NCBI RefSeq assembly: GCF_031157525.1
Contig: NZ_JAVIXR010000001.1
Span: forward strand, 62,001 to 126,000
Source: Marinobacter sediminicola
GTDB lineage: Bacteria; Pseudomonadota; Gammaproteobacteria; Pseudomonadales; Oleiphilaceae
Direction: 5' to 3'
Length of the DNA stretch: 64,000 bases
The notes beneath the pieces were generated by a model, which worked only from the letters and a program-made list of their open reading frames with translations, did not search any database and was not told the origin of the DNA. Shown one piece after another: positions 1-7,097 of the stretch; position 1 is the first letter of the stretch; every line of letters begins with the position of its first letter. The position numbers and the translations under genes were made by a program.

Positions 1-1
1 G

Positions 2-613
2 TTTCAGCACCAGGGCAAGGTGCCTGATGGGCTTCCGGCCCAGCTTATTACAGAAACCAGTTGCCCCGGATTGGATCTTTTGCCTGCCAGTACAGCGTTG
101 GCGACACTGGAGCGCCGAATGGTGGGCGCGGAAGGCATGGGGCTCATTGTTTCCCGGGCGCTTACCCAGCTGTGGGATGATTATGATTTCGTCCTTCTTG
201 ATAACACGCCCTCGCTGGGTGTGCTCATGGTCAATGCATTGGCAGCGGCACAACACCTGATTATTCCCGTGCAAACCGAGTTCCTTGCCATCAAAGGCCT
301 TGAGCGCATGTTGCACACTCTGCAGATGATCATGCGCTCACAAAAAAATCAGCTGCCTTACACCATCGTGCCCACCCTGTTTGACCGGCGCACTCAGGCG
401 TCGATGCAAAGCCTTAATCTGCTGCGTAAAACTTATCAGGACAACCTTTGGAGGTTTGCAGTGCCGGTAGATACCAAGTTCCGCGACGCCAGTCAGGCAG
501 GTATAGTACCGTCAAAGCTGGAAGCCCAGACACATGGCGTTCGGGCTTACAGGCACTTGCTGGATGATTTGCTGGCAAGAACAGGCGCACAGAAGGAACG
601 TCAGCATGGCTGA
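2..613 (+). CDS. parC: ParA-family ATPase ParC, chemotaxis array positioning (3' part)
   Basis: The reading frame is open to the left edge, so the N-terminus with the Walker A motif lies outside the window; the GTG at 20 is not the true start. What remains is the C-terminal two thirds of a ParA/MinD-type ATPase, including the DFVLLDNTPSLG Walker B/switch segment. The stop overlaps the ATG of the next gene by 8 bases (606-613). In Vibrio and Pseudomonas a ParA-like ATPase in this position, followed by a CheW-like ParP gene and cheW, is ParC, which places chemotaxis arrays at the cell pole. The assignment rests on this gene order; a plain Soj/ParA name would describe the domain equally well. 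Confidence 0.85.
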   Translation, partial: FQHQGKVPDGLPAQLITETSCPGLDLLPASTALATLERRMVGAEGMGLIVSRALTQLWDDYDFVLLDNTPSLGVLMVNALAAAQHLIIPVQTEFLAIKGLERMLHTLQMIMRSQKNQLPYTIVPTLFDRRTQASMQSLNLLRKTYQDNLWRFAVPVDTKFRDASQAGIVPSKLEAQTHGVRAYRHLLDDLLARTGAQKERQHG

Positions 614-1295
614 CGAGAAATTGACAAAATTGGCCGATCCAGCCAGCGCGATTGCCAGTTATCTGGATGAGTTGCTGCACACAGCAACGACAACAGCGCA
701 GCATGAAGCGTTGGCTGCGCCAGAATTTGCCGTAAAGGCAGAGCCTGAACCTGAAGCGCCCCCAATAAAGAGGCAGGTGGTGGCCACCACGCCAGCGCCT
801 ACGCCAGGGTATGAAGTTCCTGCGGCGCGCCCCGAGTGGTCAGAGCGCCCGTTCGAGTGCCTGATTTTCACGGTGGCTGGGCTGCAGCTTGCGGTACCTT
901 TGGTGCTGTTGGGTGCTATATATCAGATTGAAGAGAGTATTCGGCCTATTCCCGGTAGCCCTCGCTGGTACATGGGTATTCGCATGGGAGCCCATCAGAA
1001 CTTGAGGGTTGTAGACACGGCTGAGTGGATTATGGCCGGGCGAGTGCCGGCGAATGCCCGTGATAATTATCGCTTTGTTATTCGCCTGGACAACAGTGAG
1101 TGGGGCCTTGCATGCGATAATGTGGCCCAGTCATTCACTCTGAGCCCGGATGATGTGCGCTGGCGCACGGCCCGCAGCAAGCGGCCCTGGCTGGCTGGCA
1201 CAGTCATTGAGCAAATGTGTGCTCTGGTTGATGTCCGTACCATGGCAGATTTGTTGGTGCGCGCAGAACAAGAGCAGCATCTTGACCTGAGTTGA
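606..1295 (+). CDS. parP: ParP-like CheW-domain protein
   Basis: A 229-aa protein with an Ala/Pro/Glu-rich, probably disordered N-terminal third (about residues 1-80) and a divergent CheW-like domain (about 85-220). The start at 606 is preferred over an upstream in-frame codon at 534 because it gives the usual short overlap with parC. In Vibrio the equivalent ParP carries a CheW-like array-integration domain, binds ParC and CheA, and keeps the array stable at the pole. Position directly after parC and before the canonical cheW supports the same role here. The family call is by architecture and neighbourhood, not by catalytic residues. Confidence 0.75.
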   Translation: MADEKLTKLADPASAIASYLDELLHTATTTAQHEALAAPEFAVKAEPEPEAPPIKRQVVATTPAPTPGYEVPAARPEWSERPFECLIFTVAGLQLAVPLVLLGAIYQIEESIRPIPGSPRWYMGIRMGAHQNLRVVDTAEWIMAGRVPANARDNYRFVIRLDNSEWGLACDNVAQSFTLSPDDVRWRTARSKRPWLAGTVIEQMCALVDVRTMADLLVRAEQEQHLDLS

Positions 1296-1333
1296 CCGGA
1301 GAAACCCGGTTACCTAATGAAACCTTGTCGTAC

Positions 1334-1348
1334 TGGCACGGTTTGTGC
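1334..1348 (+). promoter_or_regulatory. Candidate sigma-54 promoter for cheW
   Basis: The sequence TGGCACGGTTTGTGC has the -24 GG and -12 GC dinucleotides separated by exactly ten bases and a perfect TGGCACG half; the -12 half is GTGC instead of TTGC. It lies 85 bases before the cheW start, in the only sizeable gap of the chemotaxis cluster. Many polar flagellar genes in this group are RpoN-dependent, which fits. An inverted repeat (1345-1350 with 1365-1370) overlaps it. Confidence 0.45.
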
Positions 1349-1432
1349 CCTTAATTATAGTATTGGGCACTGATGATGTTTTTTTGACGATCAGGCTGCC
1401 CGCCCGGGTAAGCCGTACAGGAGAGACTGGTT

Positions 1433-1921
1433 ATGGCATCCCCGAGCGGACCGCAAAAACAGGCCAAAGACGATCAGGTACTGCAGTATGTGACCTTCCG
1501 GCTGGATAACGAGACCTATGGTCTGGATGTTATGCAGATTCAGGAAGTGCTGAGATACACGGAGATTGCGCCGGTGCCGGGTGCTCCGGACTATGTACTC
1601 GGTATCATCAACCTGCGGGGCAATGTGGTGACGGTAATAGACACCCGTCGCCGTTTCGGGTTGGCAGATGCAGAAATGACAGACGCCACCCGAATTGTAG
1701 TGATGGAATCTGCTGACCAGGTGATGGGTATTCTGGTGGATTCAGTAGCCGAAGTTGTGTACCTGAAAGCCAGTGAAATTGAGACTGCACCGAACGTGGG
1801 TAATGATGAAAGTGCCAGATTTATCCAGGGTGTGTGTAATAAGGATGGCGAACTGATCATATTGGTTGAGTTCGATAAAATGCTGTCAGACCACGAATGG
1901 GCAGAGATCGCAGGACTGTAA
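1433..1921 (+). CDS. cheW: Chemotaxis coupling protein CheW
   Basis: A 162-aa single-domain CheW. It couples methyl-accepting chemoreceptors to the histidine kinase CheA at the cytoplasmic membrane. The domain starts at about residue 17 (QYVTFRLDNETYGLDVMQIQ) and contains the typical VPGAPDYVLGIINLRGNVV segment around residues 44-62, a hallmark of CheW. A ribosome site CAGGAGAG precedes the ATG. It follows parP after a 137-base gap that carries a possible sigma-54 promoter, so it may be transcribed independently as well as from the cluster upstream. Confidence 0.95.
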   Translation: MASPSGPQKQAKDDQVLQYVTFRLDNETYGLDVMQIQEVLRYTEIAPVPGAPDYVLGIINLRGNVVTVIDTRRRFGLADAEMTDATRIVVMESADQVMGILVDSVAEVVYLKASEIETAPNVGNDESARFIQGVCNKDGELIILVEFDKMLSDHEWAEIAGL

Positions 1922-1988
1922 ACCGGCGCCATACCGGCCAGACCTGATGATGGATGCCTCAAGTGGCTAATAACCGGAGACATCCATC

Positions 1989-2381
1989 ATGTTTACTGAA
2001 ATTCCTTCCTATCTTCCATGGGCGTTGACTGCCGTAGCGATTACGCTGGTTTTTGTGCAGGGCGTTATGCTTGGCCGCCAGAACAGAGAACTGAAATCCA
2101 CACTCAAAGAGCGGTGCGATATCCTCGGTAGGGAATTGCATGCTACTGCCAGTGGCAGCATGGGGGTGGGCCAACGCCTTGTGGCTTGTGAGCGGCAGTT
2201 GCATGAGCTGAGAACAACCATGGACGAGATGCGCCAGAACGATCCTCTGCGTATATCTTACGATGAAGCTTCACGGCTTGTTGACCTTGGCGCAGATATT
2301 GACGATCTGATGAATACATGCGGAATTTCCCGTCCCGAGGCCGAGCTGGTATCGGCGCTGAAGAAACGTCAGGCGGCTTAA
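1989..2381 (+). CDS. DUF2802 protein with N-terminal membrane anchor
   Basis: A 130-aa protein: a short N-terminal hydrophobic segment (about residues 8-25), a charged middle, then a C-terminal region ending in a predicted helix-turn-helix-like stretch (DDLMNTCGISRPEAELVSALKK). This matches the DUF2802 family, a small protein of unknown function found after cheW in Pseudomonas-type chemotaxis clusters. It is preceded by GGAG in the 67-base gap after cheW and is probably cotranscribed with it. It converges on the next gene with only 15 bases between stop codons. No function can be assigned. Confidence 0.7.
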   Translation: MFTEIPSYLPWALTAVAITLVFVQGVMLGRQNRELKSTLKERCDILGRELHATASGSMGVGQRLVACERQLHELRTTMDEMRQNDPLRISYDEASRLVDLGADIDDLMNTCGISRPEAELVSALKKRQAA

Positions 2382-2396
2382 GCAGGCCAGTGGCTT

Positions 2397-2702
2397 TCAG
2401 GGATTATCTGAGCTACTGCCGGCGTCTTCAGGCGTGCGGCCGCGTATATGAAAGGCAAACGCAAGAATTTCTGCAATAACCCGGTAGAGGTTTTCGGGTA
2501 TTTCGTCATTGAGTGACAAGCGTGCGAGAATCCCAGCTAACTCGGCATTTTCATACAGTGGCACGTTGTTTTCTCTGGCAATCCGGATAATTTCATCAGC
2601 CAGTTCGTAAGTGCCTGTGGCCGTGATGGTCGGGGCATTTTCGCCGTCGTATTTCAGTGCAACTGCGGCACTGGATGATTGGCCCTGGTTTTTCTCTTTC
2701 AT
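2397..2702 (-). CDS. Orphan FlhB C-terminal-like protein
   Basis: A 101-aa protein resembling only the cytoplasmic C-terminal part of the flagellar export switch FlhB (AVALKYDG near residue 12, GTYELADEIIRIARENNVPLYE, DEIPENLYRVIAEILAFAF). Full FlhB has four membrane helices and an autocleaved NPTH motif; here both are missing and the protein begins just where FlhB would continue after NPTH. The ATG at 2702 overlaps the stop of fliK (ATGA), so translation is coupled; a longer in-frame extension to 2867 was not used because it lies wholly inside fliK. Such stand-alone FlhB-like proteins are widespread but poorly understood. Confidence 0.75.
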   Translation of the reverse strand: MKEKNQGQSSSAAVALKYDGENAPTITATGTYELADEIIRIARENNVPLYENAELAGILARLSLNDEIPENLYRVIAEILAFAFHIRGRTPEDAGSSSDNP

Positions 2703-4048
2703 GCTCGGGTGTCCACCAGTCTGTGCTCCAGCTTGGTCGTCGGGTACGAGGGGCTGCCCCGCCGGCATTCCAGATCTGTCACTTCCAGCCCTAACTCCAC
2801 AAGGCTTCGCCTCAGAAGCGGCAGTTCTTCGTTCACCTGCTTTAACGTTTCCTGTTTTTCTGCCCACACCCGAGCACTGACTTCATGCTGGCGCAGGGAA
2901 ACCTCAAAGTTCAGAGCGCCGGCCAGTTCCAGATCAATGGCAAGATTCAGGCGCCATTCGCTGATAGCAGCACGTTTTTCGTTACGGCCCTTGGCTGAAG
3001 ACTCGTCTTTGTATTGCTCCAAACGCAGCTGTGCCAGCTTGGGCTCGTTTTGGGGCGTTACCCAAGGTAAGTCCATAAGCAGGGTGGAGGTGGGTGCAGG
3101 CGTGTCACCGCCGCCTCTTGCCGTCAGGATTTGGCTGTGTAATTGGTTAACCGTAATCCGGTTCAGCATGCCCGCCAACATGCGCAAGGTCTGGCCCACG
3201 GATGTGGGCTCGGAACTCGTGGCGGGTACTATTGCCTGTGGGAATTGCAGCGGCGCCTGAACCAGGCTGGGGCTTGCCAAGGGCATAAGACGATTGAAGG
3301 AGGTTGCGGTGTTACCGCCTTGCTCTGCAAGCAAGCTGGTGATCATTCGCCCTATGGCAAGTTTGAGGTCGGGCAGTGCGGGCGAAGGTGTCTGGGTCAG
3401 GCGGGATTCTGCAAACAGTCCACTCTCGGCTACCCATTGCCGGATTTGCTGTACGCTGTTGTTCTGAGTGCCGGCACCGGGCGCAAGGGTGTTGCTGGCA
3501 GGCAGCCTTGCAATCAGAGTCTCAAGAGCCTGGCGCGCCGCTTCCGGCAAAGGTTGCAGGCTGCGGCTGGTGGGCAGTTGCCCGGGCGTCAGTTCAGGAA
3601 CCAGGCCCCGGTTCAGTGCTGTCATCAGTTTTGCCAGGCCACTGTCCAGGCTTTGCTGCCAGGGCATGCGTTGCGCCAGAGCCCGTGCAATCGCGGCTTC
3701 TGGTGTCGCTACCAGCTTGCCCATCAGTTGCAGTTCGTTACCGGCCCGCATTACTTTTACCCAATCCCCCGGCGTCAGCTCCGTGGCACCAATTGCTGCA
3801 TTAACCTGTAGCGGCTTTCCTCGCACATCCAGCAACACTTCTGCGTTGCCACTGCCTTGACGGTTGATGACGTCTGCTACCCGGGCCAGTATGGTCTCAC
3901 GGTTTGCGAGCTGTACCTGGTCCAGTTGCTGTCGGGCCGACAGCGCCGCTGTTTCTCGGCCTGGCTGCGAGGCTTCATTGGTCTGCGTCGGCCCGGGAGT
4001 TACCGGTGCCGGAGGGGTAGGGGACTGTTGGCCGCTGGGTAGTTTCAT
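2699..4048 (-). CDS. fliK: Flagellar hook-length control protein FliK family
   Basis: A 449-aa protein with a long Pro/Gln/Ala-rich N-terminal region and a C-terminal Flg_hook domain (about residues 345-440). In flagella FliK is exported, measures hook length and switches FlhB substrate specificity through its C-terminal domain. The ATG at 4048 was chosen; an in-frame TTG lies 24 bases upstream (4072) but neither has a convincing ribosome site. It is translationally coupled to the FlhB-C-like gene, so the pair may form a separate length-control module rather than the main flagellar fliK. Whether another fliK exists in the genome cannot be seen. Confidence 0.75.
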   Translation of the reverse strand: MKLPSGQQSPTPPAPVTPGPTQTNEASQPGRETAALSARQQLDQVQLANRETILARVADVINRQGSGNAEVLLDVRGKPLQVNAAIGATELTPGDWVKVMRAGNELQLMGKLVATPEAAIARALAQRMPWQQSLDSGLAKLMTALNRGLVPELTPGQLPTSRSLQPLPEAARQALETLIARLPASNTLAPGAGTQNNSVQQIRQWVAESGLFAESRLTQTPSPALPDLKLAIGRMITSLLAEQGGNTATSFNRLMPLASPSLVQAPLQFPQAIVPATSSEPTSVGQTLRMLAGMLNRITVNQLHSQILTARGGGDTPAPTSTLLMDLPWVTPQNEPKLAQLRLEQYKDESSAKGRNEKRAAISEWRLNLAIDLELAGALNFEVSLRQHEVSARVWAEKQETLKQVNEELPLLRRSLVELGLEVTDLECRRGSPSYPTTKLEHRLVDTRA

Positions 4049-4095
4049 CGCTGCTGACTTGATACCAGACAAGAGTAATCTGTAGACGCTTTCGT

Positions 4096-4101
4096 TATAA
4101 T
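4096..4101 (+). promoter_or_regulatory. Candidate -10 box of the ccm operon promoter
   Basis: A perfect TATAAT hexamer lies in the divergent gap between fliK and ccmA, placing a transcription start near 4108. No good -35 hexamer is seen at 16-18 bases upstream (GAGTAA-like at best), so an activator may be needed or the promoter is weak. It precedes both possible ccmA starts. Confidence 0.4.
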
Positions 4102-4172
4102 ACGCCGCGCCGGCAACTATTGTCGTGAATACACCCGATGCAATTGTGCATCGTCCTGATTACGGGGCCCTG

Positions 4173-4835
4173 ATGTCCGAGCCGTTACCCTTGATTCCCG
4201 AACCATTACTACAGGCTGTTAACCTGCAGTGTGAGCGGGACAAGCGGATACTTTTCCGTGAGTTATCCTTTTCCATACTGCCCGGTACAGTAACTCGTGT
4301 CGAGGGGCCAAATGGCTCCGGTAAAACAACCCTGCTGAGAATACTGGCTGGCCTGAATGATGCCTGGACCGGTGAATTGAAGTGGTGCGGGGCGCCGGTG
4401 GCAAACCACCGGGAAGAGTTTCTCCGCAACATGCTGTATCTCGGGCACCGTCCGGGTATCAAACCCTTGCTTACTCCGCTGGAAAACCTCCGGGCCTTAA
4501 TGGCGGGTCGCAGGCCAGTGTCTGACGCAGCATTAAGTCAGGCTCTGCAAGGTACCGGCCTCGCTGGCTATGAAAACGTACCCTGTCGCAATTTGTCTGC
4601 CGGTCAACAACGCAGAGTTGCATTGGCGCGGCTGTTAATAGCTGACGAGCCCCTTTGGCTGCTCGATGAAGTGTTTACCGCCATTGATGCAAACGGTGTG
4701 GCAGCTATCGAAGCTCTTTTGCAACAGCGAGCTGCTGAAGGCGGTGCTGTGCTGGTGACCACTCACCATGATTTGGCGCTTCCGGGCATGCACAGGTTGG
4801 TGCTTGGCAAGGGAGGCGTGGCCGATGAACGCTGA
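4173..4835 (+). CDS. ccmA: Heme exporter ATP-binding protein CcmA
   Basis: A 220-aa ABC ATPase. Walker A GPNGSGKT is at residues 45-52, the signature NLSAGQQRRVALARL follows around 145, and Walker B is LWLLDEVF. With CcmB, CcmC and CcmD it forms the complex that uses ATP to release heme-loaded CcmE for cytochrome c maturation. ATG 4173 (preceded by GGGG) is preferred because CcmA proteins start shortly before the LLQAVNL segment; a GTG at 4125 would add 16 residues. First gene of a nine-gene ccm set; its 3' end overlaps ccmB by 11 bases. Confidence 0.93.
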   Translation: MSEPLPLIPEPLLQAVNLQCERDKRILFRELSFSILPGTVTRVEGPNGSGKTTLLRILAGLNDAWTGELKWCGAPVANHREEFLRNMLYLGHRPGIKPLLTPLENLRALMAGRRPVSDAALSQALQGTGLAGYENVPCRNLSAGQQRRVALARLLIADEPLWLLDEVFTAIDANGVAAIEALLQQRAAEGGAVLVTTHHDLALPGMHRLVLGKGGVADER

Positions 4836-5550
4836 AACCCGTCTGGCAGCTCAGCTGGCCAGTAGCCGTGTTGGCGCTCTGGCTGCCATGAAAGGTGTGT
4901 TTGCACGGGATATGAAGGTGGCATTTCGGCAACGCCAGGATCTGCTTAACCCGCTGCTGTTTTTTATTATGGTCGTTACGCTGTTTCCCCTTGGTGTCAG
5001 CCCGGAGGTTTCATTCCTCAGCCAAGCGGGTGCCGGTATACTGTGGGTGGCAGCGCTGCTTTCTGTTCTGCTGTCGCTGGATCATCTGTTTCGCCATGAT
5101 TTTGACGATGGCACACTGGAACAGCTTGTGCTTCAGCCGCAGCCGCTGTTTCTTCTGATTTTGGCTAAAACTACGGCGCACTGGATGCTGACAGGCTTGC
5201 CCTTGGTTATTTTAGCCCCTGTTCTTGGTGTAATGGTGCATCTCGACGGGAACTCTATTGCTGTTTTGTGTCTAACGCTGTTGATTGGTACGCCGGTACT
5301 GAGTTTGATTGGCGCTATTGGTGCTGCGTTAACGCTTGGGTTGCGATCGGCAGGTGTGCTCTTGTCCCTGTTGATCATTCCCCTGTACATTCCGGTGCTG
5401 ATATTCGGCACGGGCACAGTTGCGGCAGCGGCAGAGGGCGCATCTGTGGGAGCATACCTGGCTTTGATGGGCGCTTTCCTTGTGCTGGCGCTGACACTTG
5501 CGCCGTTTGCAGCAGCTGCAGCGCTGAAAATCAGCTTGTCGAACGGATAA
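4825..5550 (+). CDS. ccmB: Heme exporter membrane protein CcmB
   Basis: A 241-aa protein with about six membrane helices, the permease partner of CcmA. The family marker FARDMKVAFRQRQDLLNPLLFF lies just before the first helix (written here in part: FRQRQDLLNPLLFF). ATG 4825 is preceded by GGGAGGCG and overlaps the ccmA end, typical of coupled translation; a later ATG at 4888 would match the length of some homologues but has no ribosome site. It works in the cytoplasmic membrane with CcmA and CcmCD. Confidence 0.93.
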   Translation: MNAETRLAAQLASSRVGALAAMKGVFARDMKVAFRQRQDLLNPLLFFIMVVTLFPLGVSPEVSFLSQAGAGILWVAALLSVLLSLDHLFRHDFDDGTLEQLVLQPQPLFLLILAKTTAHWMLTGLPLVILAPVLGVMVHLDGNSIAVLCLTLLIGTPVLSLIGAIGAALTLGLRSAGVLLSLLIIPLYIPVLIFGTGTVAAAAEGASVGAYLALMGAFLVLALTLAPFAAAAALKISLSNG

Positions 5551-5582
5551 AACAAGGTAAACGGTAGGACGGTGACCATCTG

Positions 5583-6326
5583 ATGTGGCAAATTTTTCAC
5601 AAACTGGGTTCCCCAAAGTGGTTTTTCGGGATATCCACCCGGTTCATGCCCTGGCTGCTGGCAGGCGGTGTATTGCTGCTTATGGCTGGCGTAGTCTGGG
5701 GCTTGGCGTTTGCGCCCAAGGATTATCTTCAGGGCAATAGTTACCGGATCATTTTTATTCATGTGCCTACTGCGTTTATGGCGCAGTCGGTGTACATAAT
5801 GATGGCGTCTGCGGCCCTTGTAACGCTGGTGTGGCGTATGAAGCTTGCCGATGTGTTCGTCAAGGCGGTTGCGCCGGTGGGGCTGGTTCTGACATTTCTG
5901 GCGCTCTTTACCGGGTCGGTTTGGGGCAAGCCGACTTGGGGCACCTGGTGGATTTGGGATGCCCGGCTTACCTCCATGTTGATTCTGCTGTTCCTGTATG
6001 GCGGCGTTATCGCACTGGATCGCGCTATCAATGACGAAAAATCGGCAGCCCGCGCTGTTGCTGTTCTGGTGGTGGTAGGGGTAGTGAATATCCCCATTAT
6101 CAAATACTCCGTAGACTGGTGGAATACACTGCACCAGCCCGCGACGTTCAAGCTCACAGAAAAGCCGTCCATGCCGGCGGAAATGTGGGTGCCACTGCTG
6201 CTGTCAGTGCTGGGCCTGTACCTGATTTTCGGATGGCTCGCCTGCGTTCGTATGCAGACAGAAATTTTGTCCCGGGAGCAACGCACCCGGTGGGTGAAAG
6301 AATTCGTATTGAAAGGACGGGTTTGA
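5583..6326 (+). CDS. ccmC: Heme-handling membrane protein CcmC
   Basis: A 247-aa protein with six predicted membrane helices and the tryptophan-rich periplasmic WWD motif [12 protein letters not shown] starting at about residue 119. CcmC binds heme between two conserved histidines and the WWD loop and attaches it to CcmE. The gene starts at ATG 5583, 32 bases after ccmB, and is followed within 3 bases by ccmD, whose product stabilises the CcmC-heme-CcmE complex. Confidence 0.95.
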   Translation: MWQIFHKLGSPKWFFGISTRFMPWLLAGGVLLLMAGVVWGLAFAPKDYLQGNSYRIIFIHVPTAFMAQSVYIMMASAALVTLVWRMKLADVFVKAVAPVGLVLTFLALFTGSVWGKPTWGTWWIWDARLTSMLILLFLYGGVIALDRAINDEKSAARAVAVLVVVGVVNIPIIKYSVDWWNTLHQPATFKLTEKPSMPAEMWVPLLLSVLGLYLIFGWLACVRMQTEILSREQRTRWVKEFVLKGRV

Positions 6327-6329
6327 GCC

Positions 6330-6569
6330 ATGGCATTTGATTCTTTTTCTGCCTTTATCGCGATGGAGGGCCACGGCCCTTATGTGTGGGCCTGTTACGC
6401 TGTGTTTTTTGTGCTGATGGCTGTGCTAATGGCGGGATCATTGCGGAGCAGGAAAGCGATGGTTGAGTCCTGCCGTCGTGGTTATGAGTTTCAGGCCGAC
6501 AAGAGTAAAGTGGCCTCGGCTCCAGCATCTTCTGCGTCTTTCGCGCGCGTAAACGTTTCCCAAGACTGA
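6330..6569 (+). CDS. ccmD: Heme exporter small subunit CcmD
   Basis: A 79-aa protein with one membrane helix (about residues 18-36) and a basic segment after it (RSRKAMVESCRRGYEF). The N-terminal MEGHGPYVWACYAV is the CcmD family signature. The C-terminal 25 residues are Ser/Ala-rich and longer than in E. coli CcmD. It releases holo-CcmE from the CcmABCD complex. It sits between ccmC and ccmE as in other system I operons. Confidence 0.9.
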   Translation: MAFDSFSAFIAMEGHGPYVWACYAVFFVLMAVLMAGSLRSRKAMVESCRRGYEFQADKSKVASAPASSASFARVNVSQD

Positions 6570-6584
6570 CTGACAGGTATGTAA

Positions 6585-7058
6585 ATGCACCCGATCCGTA
6601 AAAAGCGGCTGACTATTGTACTGTTTCTGCTGGCAGGGCTATCCGTAGCAGTGGCGCTGACAACCTATGCGCTGCGCCAGAACATTAACTTGTTCTACGA
6701 CCCGAGCCAGATTTCTGCTGGAGAGGCCCCAATTGATGTCCGTATCCGCGCAGGCGGCATGGTTGAAGAAGGCTCGGTTGTGCGGGACCCGGAAAGCCTG
6801 AAGGTGGAGTTCCTGGTAACTGATTACAGCGCTTCTGTGCCTGTAGAGTACGTTGGAATCCTGCCTGACCTGTTTGCTGAGGGACAGGGCATTGTCGCCA
6901 TGGGTCGACTCAACAATGAGGGGCGTTTTGTAGCGGATCAGGTTCTGGCCAAGCACGATGAAAATTACATGCCGCCAGAAGTGGCCAGTGCCCTGGAAAA
7001 GGCATCGGAGGCGGGAGCCAAGTCGGCGACTGAAAGCACCAAATCCGCAACCTACTAA
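6585..7058 (+). CDS. ccmE: Periplasmic heme chaperone CcmE
   Basis: A 157-aa protein anchored by an N-terminal helix (about residues 8-28) with a beta-barrel OB-fold domain in the periplasm. The heme-binding motif is visible as [13 protein letters not shown], with the covalent heme ligand His124 and the axial ligand Tyr128. The C-terminal tail is Ala/Ser/Lys-rich and probably flexible. It carries heme from CcmC to the CcmF-CcmH ligase. AGGT precedes the ATG. Confidence 0.95.
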   Translation: MHPIRKKRLTIVLFLLAGLSVAVALTTYALRQNINLFYDPSQISAGEAPIDVRIRAGGMVEEGSVVRDPESLKVEFLVTDYSASVPVEYVGILPDLFAEGQGIVAMGRLNNEGRFVADQVLAKHDENYMPPEVASALEKASEAGAKSATESTKSATY

Positions 7059-7097
7059 ACACATTACAACCAATAGCCTGATTCCTGGAGAGCTTTG

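Noticed and set aside
1345..1385. Inverted repeat GTGCCC/GGGCAC followed by a T-run, possible terminator after parP.
   Set aside because: The loop is 14 bases and the T-run begins eight bases after the stem; it overlaps a better sigma-54 promoter candidate.
5133..6134. Long minus-strand open frame (333 codons) across ccmB and ccmC.
   Set aside because: Opposite to two certain genes, low-complexity composition, no recognisable domain or ribosome site.
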